Assembly (NCBI RefSeq): GCF_022539665.2
Contig: NC_081340.1
Span: forward strand, 1,674,001 to 1,738,000
DNA length: 64,000 nt
From: Daphnia carinata
Taxonomy: Eukaryota; Arthropoda; Branchiopoda; Diplostraca; Daphniidae
Direction of reading: 5' to 3'
The stretch's first letter is position 1, and every line of letters starts with the position of its first letter. Under the pieces are notes generated by a model, which ran no database searches, was not told where the DNA came from, and worked only from the letters and a program-made list of their open reading frames with translations. The translations under genes and the position numbers were made by a program. Below are positions 33,210 through 44,379 of this stretch, one piece after another.

Positions 33210-33549
33210 GGTGAAAGATTTTGCGAGAAAAAATTGTTTGCCAGCAAGAATTACTGATCATAACATTTGGTAGGAGGAGACAAACAAAGGCAAGACGTCA
33301 GCGATGTGCAGCCTATTGGTCCTGGCTGGAGAAGCAACAAAAACTTGTTTTCGGGAGGAGTTCAAGGACGCAACAGCACGCGCGTTATATTATTAGAAAG
33401 CTGGTGAAAAAAAATCTATGGCTATGAGCATTTCAAACGTCTGTTTATGTTGAAACGTCAACATAGTCAGATGCCATCTACTGCTCAGTTAAAAAACTAA
33501 TAAATTGTATTAACCTACTTGTTTTTCTGTTCTACACCTGTCATCATGT

Positions 33550-34085
33550 AGCGGTCAGATTTCTAGTTATTGCTTCACATACACTCATCGAACATTTCTG
33601 CTGCATCGCGCTAGCGCTGTCGTGTAGGCCTACTTGCACGCTAGCATTGCGTCAAATATTTGGCGTATTTCAAAAACGATTAACTTAATGAAAAACATAG
33701 CAATTTTCCCAGAATCAGCATTCAATTTTGAGTATATTCTGTGATATTCAACCAATTCCGATGAGTGTCAGTTTTTACAGAAAAAATTTTTAAGCCCGAC
33801 TAAATAAATCCGACAAAATAAGCCCGACTAGTCGGGCTTAAAAATCTTTTCTGCAAAAACTAACACTCATCGGAGTTGGTTGAACATCAAAGGATATACT
33901 CAAAAATGAATGCTGATTGTGGTAAAATTGCCGTTTTTTCATTAAGTTAGTCGTTTTCGAAATACACCGAATATTTGACGCAATGCTAGCTCGCCAGTAC
34001 GCTACAGCGCTAGTGCTATATAGCAGAAATTTTGGGTAAGCGTAAATAAAGAACTAACTACTATATATCTGACCGGTAGATGGCG
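33550..34085. repeat. Long imperfect palindrome (foldback element)
   Basis: Two arms of roughly 255 bp are inverted copies of each other around a perfect 22 bp palindrome at 33819-33840 (core AGCCCGACTAGTCGGGCT). Matching blocks include CGGTCAGAT at the left edge and ATCTGACCG at the right edge, GCTAGCATTGCGTCAAATATT, and CCGATGAGTGT. No reading frame for a transposase is visible inside, so it is probably a non-autonomous foldback or MITE-like element. Exact ends and target duplication were not resolved. Confidence 0.8.
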
Positions 34086-34237
34086 ATAGCAGCGAACAGA
34101 AAAAAAAGGCCGATGAGAAATTAATGTATCAACTTAAGCTATATTGCTTGAAAACTCAAGAACAACTGAAGGTCGCCATCGGAAAGAATCTTTCAATAAA
34201 ATTTTTTTATTCACCTTACATGCTTTTGGTAAAAGTT

Positions 34238-34310
34238 TGCTTCCGCCCAGGTTCGAACTGAGGACCTGCTGTGTGTGAGACAGCCGTGATAGCCACTACA
34301 CTACGGAAGC
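34238..34310 (-). tRNA. tRNA-Val (anticodon CAC)
   Basis: A 73-base cloverleaf on the minus strand. The acceptor stem is GCTTCCG/CGGAAGC, the anticodon stem GCTGT/ACAGC encloses the loop CTCACAC, the T arm is CTCAG-TTCGAAC-CTGGG, and the A box is TAGTGTAGTGG. TTTT follows within about 10 bases. The T stem has one G-U pair, so it may be functional or slightly decayed. Confidence 0.85.
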
Positions 34311-34722
34311 CTATAATTTCTTTGCGTTAAAACTTTAAGATACTGCGAGACGTCCATACAAGAATTTCATTACATGCTGTTAGTGTTTTGAGCGATGCAT
34401 GTACCTGTATTTTCAAGTGACCTGCACACGTATACATATATACTCGCACACCGTGATTATAACAGCTCGATAGAAGAAATAATGGATATGAAACGACAAA
34501 TAAAAAAGAATAATGTCCGAGCCGATGCCAAAGCGGAAAATGAGACTTGTACATGTTCACAGATAGAGCTCGGAGCGGATGACAGACTATTGTGCCTGAC
34601 ATCAGGATTTCCTTTCTCCGGACACGGCGTAGGATGAATACGCAACAATATCAATGATATTCATTATTTACATAGGAGAATGATTAATCACAATTGTAAT
34701 GATTTAGGTGACTCGGGTTTCT

Positions 34723-37700
34723 CTACCAGACGGAACATTTCTTTTTAGGATTGATGCGCGTTCCGGCCGGACAGTTGAAAATCCGTCCGTATTCGGGTAA
34801 GTTCATCATGAAACCGTTGACTCTATTTCACGATATGAAACTTTTAGTGTTTAAATAAATACAGAAAACGAAGAGAACAAATGAAATCAGTCTATACCGA
34901 TCGTGAGGTGGAGCGTGCTCGTCCATACCGAGAATCAGAGCGTAAGCTTGCGGAGTAATCAGGGCGCAATAAGCCTGTACATTTAAATTCAGTAGAGAAT
35001 TACCCTTATTTAAATGACTGGTCATAGATTTTTTCAATACCTGAGCAGCATTGATCAACATGATTTGCTCATGTGTGTAGTTTAAACCGGGTAAATTTGG
35101 TTGGGATCCCTTCTCACGGGCCATTCTTCTTTGCGTTGCCACAATGGCTTTAATGGCTCCCAAATCTGCGACGTTCTCATTTAACGTCAGTTCGCCATCC
35201 ACCTACATAATTTTAATATTCTAAGGATATTTATCGACGTTCATTTTAATAGGTAAATATCCCACCTTGAGAACAATGCTAGTTCCGTTAATGGAATATT
35301 CAGTGCGGAAGGCGTTGGAGAATTGATTGCTGACGCACGTCATTTTCTGCTGGAACAACCGTTGCGAAGACGGGCTAAGTAAATTCCGCCTGACTCCTTC
35401 CTCGTCGAATTCGACACCGGAATTGTCGAAACCGTGCATGATCTCGTGAGCTACGATGAAGCCAAGAGTACCCAATCCGAGGTAGTTGGGCGTGTCCAGA
35501 GAAAAAAGCGGATCGTGCAACAGTCCGAGGGGTAACACTACATGTCAAGATGAATCCATTTTTACTATCATGGACGTCTTACACATTTAACTAATCAAAC
35601 TCACCCATGCTGTTAAAATGCTGCAAGTAAAACGCGTTGGCAATCATCGGATACGCAAGCATTTGCCACCTGTCAATGAAAGATAACCAGGTTAGAATGA
35701 TCTGCTACCTGTTTTTTTAAGTATTACGCTTTTTGAATCAATTACGTCACAGTTGTTTCATCAACCGGTTTGCCGTAAATGTCGAAAAAATCACGTCGGA
35801 AGAGTTGGTACATTTGCCAGGTACTCGCTACGAAATCCAGTCCATCGATGTTCACCTTTTATTTATTCATTGTTCTGAATTCAACTCAATTAAGTTAAAG
35901 CAATAATGCTTACCTGAGCCGCCATGCTTTCAAGAAAAGTTTGATTGAAGAAAATGGAAGGCGCCACCAAATTTGGTTTTAAATTGCGAGCTTTATTCAA
36001 GGCTTTCACTTTGGTGATTGAGTCTGGCCAACTGGACTGTTGAATCATTTCAATTACCGATTCCTTAAGAGCCACAAACATCTCTTCAGCCTAATTAAAA
36101 CAGCAGAAATAAACCCCAAAAATTATTAAATAATAATAAAATAAATGATTTGATATGCTGACCTTAACTCGGTAGTTTTCTAGCTGAGCGGGAGTGAAAT
36201 GTTGCAGATAGATGCCGCTGAGAATCTCACCGAATCCTCCTTTAACTGCCTGGATGCAAAACGACCATTTGTCCATGCCAGGTGGTGCTTTGAAGAGCTC
36301 CAAAGCGAGATCACGCACCACTAACATTAGCAAAGTGTTGTGCAGGATTCTCGGTTCTGTCACGTTCACAATCGCCTCGATTTGATGAAGGATGTCCGGG
36401 TAATGAACAACCACCGTTGTATCCATAGGAACATCTTTTCTAAATGTTTTCCGCAACAAAACGGGCCAGTTGATCTGCGCAGAAAAATGAATATAAATAC
36501 TTGAAATTTTTTTTAAAAGCAGGAGGATTATGTAATTACAAAGCCAAAATGTTGTTGGAGCAAATCCACTGTGTAATAGTTGAGTATTTTGGAACTTTGC
36601 TGCTTGAGTTTTCGGTCTCGATCGCTGGGCAACAGGTGATCGATGGAAGATATTACTCGGCGGATGGCCGATTCCTCCTTCCTGTAATCATTGGCACCAG
36701 AGAAAGAATTGAAAGCCCCAAGGTCCTGCATTAACCGGAAGGCTGCTGAAGCCCTAGCGTCTCTCGACAATTGCTTTAAGACAAACAACATGTTAACACG
36801 TTGAATTTACAAGTCTCGTCGTGATTTTGCCTACCTGAATCGATTGGAGGAAATTGGCGTCTGGTAGAAATTGGTTATCAAGGTCCTGAGATGGATCAGG
36901 ATGGTTCAACGATTCAAATATGGCGAAATCAGGAAATTCATCGTGATTATCCAGTTGGCCATCACCCATGCCTAGGAATTGTCTTTTCACTCTGTGCCTT
37001 TCTTTCTTTTCTCGAATGACGTTCAGTTGATGCAAGAGGTCGCGCGGAACAGGCGAATGGAATTGCGGAACGATGCCACTCTGCCTGGGCAAAGTTACAC
37101 TCAACACGTAACGTGAAGTGTTGCGATCGTCAACTTGCACGACGAGATCAAAAAGCGGTGCTCCGTTCACGTTCAGGATTTTTCCGATCAACTCCGTTAG
37201 GTCCCATTGAGCTGGATCCCATTCCGATGGTGCGGCAATGAATCCGAGTTCGTCAACGGCTTTTTTCACTGCATTTGAGATCAAGGTGACAACGAGTTGA
37301 ATGAATTTCAAGTGCTGTATAGACAGGAAAAACAAAACAAAAGGGCGCCAACTTACCGGAAGCGTGACGAACTTGGTCCTGACGATCAGCCATGCACGAC
37401 GCGAAATAACTGCGAACTTTGTCGTTGGCTTTGATTTCATCCGGTTTCGTTGGGCTTTCCAGCATTACTGTATACACAAACAAATTGTTGTTTCAATCGA
37501 ACCTAACGGATATTTGAAGGTTCGTGCGATGTTTGTAAACTCACATTTCAATTGGTGATCGACCGAAGCTTGAAGATTCTCTAATACCAGGACGACGTCT
37601 TTACCACCAGGCGTTCGGGCTTGTCGTTCGAGCCAACCACCGCAAGCGAATTGGGCCATATCGTCGCACGGATCGGCTTTCGTATCCAGCGCTGTTAGAA

Positions 37701-38173
37701 TCCGCGCTGATGCTTCTACGCATTCCAATGACACGCACATATCCGGTTCCTGTATCAGATTTCTTTCACTTTCTAATGTGTGTTTTTGTTTTTATTTTTA
37801 TTTAAAAAGCTGCTAACCCGTGTCAGGTTGCCAATTAGCGATCCTACAGGGATCACATCGTCCGTGACGATGAACGATTTGTTTCCAGCCGTTAAAAGTC
37901 GATCCTCTAATCTCAGATAGATTTCAACTAAAACTATCATAGCCACGAAGAAACCTTTTGATGTTTTTGCATGGATTAAAATGCTGTAAGCAGATCAAAT
38001 TTCAATAAAAAAAAAAAATAAAGTATACCAATAAAAATAATGGCAATCGCTGACAGGAGCAGTTTTTCGGGGAGCGTGCGCTGTTTCCAGCACGCTGTCC
38101 ATCCCGAATCGCAAGTGCCGGGTATTGTTTCAATTTCTGAATCAGCATTTTCCACTGATTTATTGGGTGTCAT
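34723..38173 (-). CDS. Neprilysin-like M13 zinc metallopeptidase
   Basis: Type II membrane endopeptidase of the neprilysin family, which trims extracellular regulatory peptides. Fourteen exons on the minus strand: 38173-38029, 37954-37818, 37749-37545, 37467-37357, 37268-36835, 36773-36540, 36474-36163, 36090-35914, 35855-35746, 35669-35605, 35537-35266, 35202-35041, 34974-34898 and 34822-34723, about 846 residues. One membrane helix lies near residues 38-60. The ectodomain starts with the Cys pattern CVSLECVEASARIL and DPCDDMAQFACGGW. Active-site elements are present: NAFY, zinc site HEIMH with GFDNSG, third ligand in ENVADLG, and the terminal CSVW that closes the family disulfide. A long insert around exon 37268-36835 contains the basic site RHRVKR, not usual for neprilysin. 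The usual HEITH reads HEIMH. Assigned to M13 with confidence; the orthologue within the expanded arthropod family is not resolved. Confidence 0.92.
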
Positions 38174-38492
38174 TTTTTGATGTGTTGTTGCTAACTGGCG
38201 CTCTGTTTCAAATAAAAACTGGATTAGAACGTTCAAACAGCTAATTGTAATCACGTCTTAATTCAGTATGTACATAAATAATATTAGGGACAAGAGATTG
38301 AGGTCACCAGGGTATAAAAGCATAACGGATCTTTTCTTTCTCTTCTAGAAAGTGAGAGGGGTGTTTTAGGGAAAACAAATGTTACACACGCATTGTCCCC
38401 AAATGTCGAAACACAATGACAAGTTCCGCATCAAGGGATTCGATAGTTTCGAAATGCATAAAAGAAAAATTGCCAGGATACGTTGGACTTAC

Positions 38493-38600
38493 CTGGAAGT
38501 GAGCTGTGTGTACTATAAAATAGTTTATCTATAGATCCCCTTTGTTTGCCCGTGGAATATAACTCTCTTCCACTGGGATGGGTTGACGTTTATACCGGGC
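38493..38600 (-). other. Candidate non-coding first exon of the neprilysin-like gene
   Basis: A strong donor (CAG/GTAAGT on the minus strand, 38494-38487) lies 320 bp upstream of the start codon, and an acceptor-like GAAACAG near 38208 could join to the coding exon. The outer boundary is a guess. Confidence 0.35.
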
Positions 38601-41065
38601 GGCAAGAACAGAACCTGTTGGGACGACGTTGCAGTCGCTACTAACTGACGTTTAGGTTTTCAGCTGTAGTCTTTAGGGCCTGCTGTTGGCTGGCGGGACT
38701 TTCTCCGCCAACCCACCGGCAATCTATTATAATGGGGGGTATACGATGAGAGTTTGTATATGTAACCCAAGTCCCTCCCTCGTTACATTCATCGGCAAAC
38801 AGGGAAAGCAAACCTGTATCCCCAAGGCGTGAAAGTGTATTCGATTTTTTTAAAGCTACTGGTGAGTTATACTTTCCCCGCAATTTTTGCACACTATCAA
38901 AATAAAAAGAAATGGAGAAAAAAATATACGCTATTCTTTTTATAACGAAGAGAAAACGAAATTATAAAGAGAGAGAGAGAGAGAAAGAACCAAACTTTTG
39001 CTTTCTCTCACCATCTGCAGCTCGTCCGTGTTGTATGTGTAACCGATCGCCGAACGTGAAACTTATGGCCCTAACAAAACTTGTCACGCCATTTTGCTTC
39101 GTTATCAAACATTGTTTAAAAGTATATTATTTTCTCTATTTCGATTGAAACGAAATTCTGTTATAGCTGCACGGGTAAACATTTTTATTTCGAGCTAGTT
39201 TCGACTGCAAGCGGAAGTTGCGTAATTTTGTTAGAAATCAGAAAAATGATATGACAAAGAACAACCCAAAAATGTTTTGGATAGTCGTCGGGCTTTCTCC
39301 ACATTCACTCAGCATAGAAATAGTTAGAAAAAAAAATCTAGTTTGCCATGTAATGAATGAATAACTAATGGCTCATCATTATTGCACTGTTGCTTTGAAT
39401 CGATCCGTAATGTAAGTATGTGGAGCGAGGTCGTCTTTGTTTCGATTGCCAACTCGTTAGGGTGTAGAGATTGGACTGTTCATGCCTCATCATCATGGAT
39501 GGCTTTTGTGCTTTTTTTTTCACGATAAAACCAAATGTCCCCATTTCACGAAAGCTACACGCGGGGGTCGACTTTTGTTGAACCATTGGACGCGCCACAA
39601 ACTTTCTTATATGGTCTCTTTAGTAGACGTGTGTACAGCTGGAAGCCAATCAAATGACTCGAATTTACCTTGAGTGCAGCCAAAAGTGTATGTACCTGAA
39701 TCAGCAAATGACATCAGTAAATTTTACTTTAGTATTTACTAACTTTCTCTTTTTATTTCGACGCGTTAAAACAGCTTAAGAAATGCTTTGCTCTGTACGA
39801 GACCTCCGTTATGCATTTAAGTGAACGCTTAAATAGTCATTTTATATTTTAAGTATTTTCTAAAAATATTCAACAGGGCAAAATAATCAAAATTTTAGCT
39901 AATAAACGTCGTGTGGATTTTAATCTACAAGGTCACGAAACGTTGATTTTGTAAATGTGAATTTTTGCCTCCAGGATTTTCCTGGTTCCATTTTTCCGGA
40001 TGATTTGGCTACTAGAATAGCCGCGGACGATAGAATTGCAATTAGAACGACGTTAATGGACTTTCTAAATGACGTAACTTTTTTTGTGTGTTAAAGTCAC
40101 ATGTCCATTGTTTTTCCTTCTCCACGGTGATGTGGCTGAATCTACGGAGAAAGGGAGATTGCGCTGAATCATCCGTCATTGCAAACTTGCAATGTGGGGC
40201 ATTCCCACAATCAATTTTCTTCAAGTTTTCACGTATTCAATCGACTTTGAAAAGGGCACAGTGAAACAATTAAATTCTTGCCATCAAAACGAACACACCT
40301 GTAATAAAAAATGCTCTCTTATTTGATGTTTTAGTCTAAAACGAGAACAATAAAACAAACGGGAAGTCAGGGTTTTGAGACAGTCGTCAGTATTTCCGGC
40401 TGTTTAGCATTCCGCTCCGTCAAATCTTATTCCGCATAGATGACACGTGTCAATACCAAAATATCGTAACGGTACATTAAACTGAAAATTTCTCAGAAGC
40501 CCTTGGGTTTGTACGTCATAACTTCACACTGTGACTTATTCAGATTCGTAGCACATCTGGACAGTGTTAACATCGACAAGTGAACTGGATGCGCTAAATA
40601 ATCTGAAACTACCTAATGAGTCGAAATTAATTACAGAAAGTCAAGAAAAATCAATTCCTTTAGTGGATTGATAGTGTAGAGTGGGTAACCAAATTAGTTC
40701 TAATATTTTTTAAAAATTTGTCATTCCCATGGTCGGTCTTCCTTGTTGAACCTTTCCTTGTTGTGGAAATACAATATGTTCTGAATTCGCTAATATACAT
40801 CTTTCAAAATGTGAATTAAAAAATGGGGAAAAAATTGAACGCTGATTTCCATTACGTAATTGGTTTTCTCATGAAACCAACCGTTTTTTAAATGAACGAG
40901 AACAAACTAGGCGGGAACAAGCTGTGCTGATGTGCAAGCAGATCTTTTTTTCGGGCCTGGATACAGTACCTGATTTCTGATTTTGGCTTTTTGCGTCTTA
41001 AACTAACACATCAAAATGATATAAATAATGACGGCCAATAATATTCTTGCCATACTGTAAATAAG
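38601..41065. other. Intergenic, no gene seen
   Basis: The space between the divergent neprilysin-like and M2 peptidase genes. It contains a short GA repeat (38969-38985) and AT-rich sequence. The open frames found (for example 38641-38892 minus, 39482-39673 plus) lack domains, conserved composition or splice partners. Confidence 0.55.
38969..38985. repeat. (GA)n microsatellite
   Basis: A run of alternating G and A of about 8 units in the intergenic region upstream of the M2 peptidase. Confidence 0.85.
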
Positions 41066-41137
41066 TCCTCGATAGTATAGTGGTCAGTATCCCCGCCTGT
41101 CACGCGGGAGACCGGGGTTCAATTCCCCGTCGGGGAG
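41066..41137 (+). tRNA. tRNA-Asp (anticodon GTC)
   Basis: A 72-base cloverleaf begins TCCTCGATAGTATAGTGG. The anticodon stem CCGCC/GCGGG region carries the loop CTGTCAC with anticodon GTC, and the T arm CCGGGGTTCAATTCCCCG is intact. Sequence and length match the animal tRNA-Asp consensus very closely. Confidence 0.97.
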
Positions 41138-41873
41138 GTATACTTTTGATTATTTCCACAAAATTGAATTGTATTTCGCTAAATTACTTAATGGCTTAGA
41201 ACCCGAGATTGTTTAAAATTAAAATTTTAAAGTTATTTAAATCAATGTGAGGATGATTGCCCACCTTTGAAGACCCATTGAAGGATTTTACAGCAAACAC
41301 TGTCATAAATAGCCAAAAAAAAAGACAAAGAAACATCCTCGTGTGAAGTAGATTAAATATGGCTTTAACGATTTTTTTTTGGAATAGATTTTACAACTTT
41401 ATGGTGCACTGACATTTGATTTCATCGTTAAAGAACGACCGCGATCGAGTTGATCATATATTCTTGCTGGTGTGACCTTCCAATTTCCACCGCTTGACAC
41501 GTCTGATCTTTCTTTCCTTTAAAAAAATTTCAATCTTGAGTTTTCCTTGCTTTTGCCCCTAGCAACGCACATTGTTGGTCTAGCTCAAACTAGTTTTGAA
41601 AAAAAAAAGATGAAAAAAAATAAAAATGTAAAATAATATGTTCGTCGTATTTCTGATCTCTTCATCATTTCTACGTAGAAACAACATGTCCACGAAAGGC
41701 ATCTGTAACTCAACGATTAGGCTATTTTCATGTTGAAGTTGTCGATTATTTTAAGAGAACTAACTTAAATGCAAAATTACCTGAACTTTCAAAGTGGTTC
41801 CTCCAGGACAGACGCTTCATCTGGCGAATTAGGTGGTAAATTGCCACCACAGTGTGTCTCTGACGGCCGAGGA
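41138..41873. other. Upstream region of the M2 peptidase gene
   Basis: AT-rich 0.7 kb with runs of A and T. It should contain the promoter of the M2 peptidase gene. Nothing else was recognised. Confidence 0.5.
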
Positions 41874-44179
41874 ATGAACTACTTCTTCTTGATACTCGTG
41901 CTTAATTCCTTGTTGTCTGTCCCAACGGCGTTCGCCAACAGGTAGTTTTCGTGTTAAAATGTTATACCGGTTGTTGCCGAGTTTCTCTTTTTACTTAATT
42001 AATCAAATCATCGAGTGCTCCTAACAGAAAGACAGCAGTTGGCCACAACAAGGATGAAGGTCTAGCCAAAGAGTTTCTTGAGCGATACAACAAGGAATTT
42101 AGTCAATTGGTCAATGAGAGGGCACGGGCAAGCTGGAACTACCAAACAAATTTAACAGATTACAATGCAGCCATCGTGGTAGATTTTTATAATTCAAGGT
42201 ATCGTGTTTTATCTGAAATCCATGTCAATTTTTACATACTGTACAGGAAGAAGTCAGCGCACGTGTGTCAGCCTACGGCGACACAGCGAACAGCAACGCG
42301 TCTTCGTTTGACACCACCTTATTTACATACGACACGCATCGGTTGCTCACCAAAGTTGGCTCTTTAAGCCTGGACCCTGAGGAGATGAAGGAATTGACTC
42401 AAGTTCTTCATCAGATGAGTCGAATATATGGCAACCATAAGGTCTTCTATGATTGTTGTAATCAAGGAAACACTGATTATTGAAAGGCTTTGTTTTGTTC
42501 CCAAAATGAACAGGTTTGCAAAGAAGAGAAATGTTACTCCCTAGAGCCTGAATTAACCAAGTTGATGGCTTCATCGACCAATGCCACCGAACGACTGTGG
42601 GCGTGGCAGCAATGGCACGAAGGTGTTGGTCGAGCTATCCGACCTCTTTATGTCAAATACGTCCATCTGAAAAACAAGCAAGCCCGCTTGAACGGATACG
42701 AGGATTACGGTGATGAATGGCGACAAAACTACGAGACTAAAGAGCTGGAATCTCTAGTTCAAGACTTGTACAAACAAGTTGAACCACTCTATCGCCAACT
42801 GCACGCATACGTCCGTCGTCGACTCTACGAAACGTACGGCCCAAGCGTCATCGATCTAAAGGGTCCTCTGCCTGCTCACCTCGTCGGTGACATGTGGGGT
42901 CGTTTTTGGTCCGATCTCGGTGACATCGTCCGGCCGTATCCAAACAAACCATCGGTCGATCCCACACCGGCCATGATTGCCCAAAATTACACAGTCTGTC
43001 GGATGTTTGACATGGGAAATGAGTTTTTGGTTTCCATGGGACTCAAACCTGTTCCAGACACGTTTTTCAATCTATCAATGCTGGAGAAGCCAACTGATCG
43101 CGAAGTGGTGTGTCACGCTACAGCTTGGGATTTTAGTGATGGCAAAGACTTCCGCATCCGGATGTGCACAAGCGTTAGTTTTAGCGATTTCTTGACAATC
43201 CATCATGAATTGGGTCACATACAATATGGCATGCAATACGCTCATCTGCCTTACGGATACAGGTGAGTAATTTTATTTTCGTCGAATATCAATGACGACT
43301 GGAATCTTCCGTTTTGAATGTGTAGAGACGGAGCCAACGACGGATTTCACGAGGCCATTGGCGAATTAATGGCGATGAGCGTAGCAACTACAAAACACCT
43401 TCAGTCCGTCGGATTGCTGGACGTAATGGAAGACGATCCAGGTAAAAAGAAAACTGCATTCTATGATTATGAGGTTATATGTAACCCAACGTTCATTGAT
43501 AAACATTCGCAGAAGTGGACATTAACTTTCTGATGCAGCAAGCGCTATCAACCGTCTCCACTCTGCCTTTTCATCTGGTACAGGACACATGGCGATGGAA
43601 GCTCTTCAGAGGAGAAATTCCAACGGACGAGTGGAATCAGGCATACTGGCTGGAAAAGTGGAGAATCTTGATAAATTAACCGATACAGTTTGATCTAATA
43701 TCTGATCGCATTTTAGGATGGCAACAGTAGGTGTAGCACCACCGGTTCCACGTGACGATCCTCAAGATCTCGATCCAGTAGCAATCTTTCACGTTTCGGG
43801 AGATTTCGACATGATACGTTACTTCACCAGGACCATTATGCAATTCCAGTTTGCCCAGGCTCTTTGCGACATTTCTGATCACGTCGGGCCGTTGTATAAA
43901 TGTGATTTTTACAACTCAACTAAAGCCGGGACGGCATTAGCGTAAGTGATCCGAGCTTCTATTGCGTACAGTTTAATCTAGAATATGTGCTACTGTAGGA
44001 AAATGTTGAGCATGGGATCGTCCAAGCCATGGCCTGATGCGATGGAAGCATTAACTGGTCAACGTGAAATGTCCGTATTACCTTTGTTAAACTATTTCCG
44101 GCCGCTTCACGAATGGCTTGAAAAGGAGAACGCACGTAACGGGGAGACGCTCGGATGGAATATTCCGCCAAGTGGCTAA
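41874..44179 (+). CDS. Secreted M2 peptidase (ACE family) with ACE2-type specificity residues
   Basis: Peptidyl carboxypeptidase of the angiotensin-converting-enzyme family. Eight exons: 41874-41941, 42028-42178, 42247-42441, 42514-43262, 43326-43441, 43513-43657, 43717-43941 and 43999-44179, 609 residues, a single catalytic domain. A signal peptide ([20 protein letters not shown]) starts the protein and there is no C-terminal membrane helix, so it should be secreted. The zinc site HHELGH and third ligand in HEAIGE are intact. Unlike ACE, the Gln that binds the substrate carboxylate is Arg (DMWGRFW, as in human ACE2 Arg273). The Lys and Tyr partners (ACE 511 and 520) are Ile and Met, and TIHHE has Thr where ACE has Val, again as in ACE2. 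The ACE chloride ligand Arg489 is Lys. It lies head to head with the neprilysin-like gene. Confidence 0.93.
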
Positions 44180-44250
44180 AAAAGCTGAGCGCCTATAATA
44201 TTTTCAGCATTTCCGGCAATTGGTTTCCTTGTCTCATGCAGTGCTATGAA

Positions 44251-44256
44251 AATAAA
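44251..44256 (+). terminator. Candidate polyadenylation signal for the M2 peptidase
   Basis: AATAAA lies 72 bp after the stop codon, in the 200 bp between this gene and the convergent NUF2. Confidence 0.55.
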
Positions 44257-44379
44257 AATATACATTAAAACGCGAGTCCTTGTTTTTAATAATATTTAAT
44301 GGGTCAATATGAATTTTATTGTAACAAAAAGAACTTGGGTTGACATCCTTTACTGGTGACATGTATGTGGGACAAAAAA

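Noticed and set aside
38641-38892. 83-codon minus-strand frame upstream of the neprilysin-like gene
   Set aside because: No domain or signal peptide and no splice partner; it lies where the promoter and leader exon are expected.
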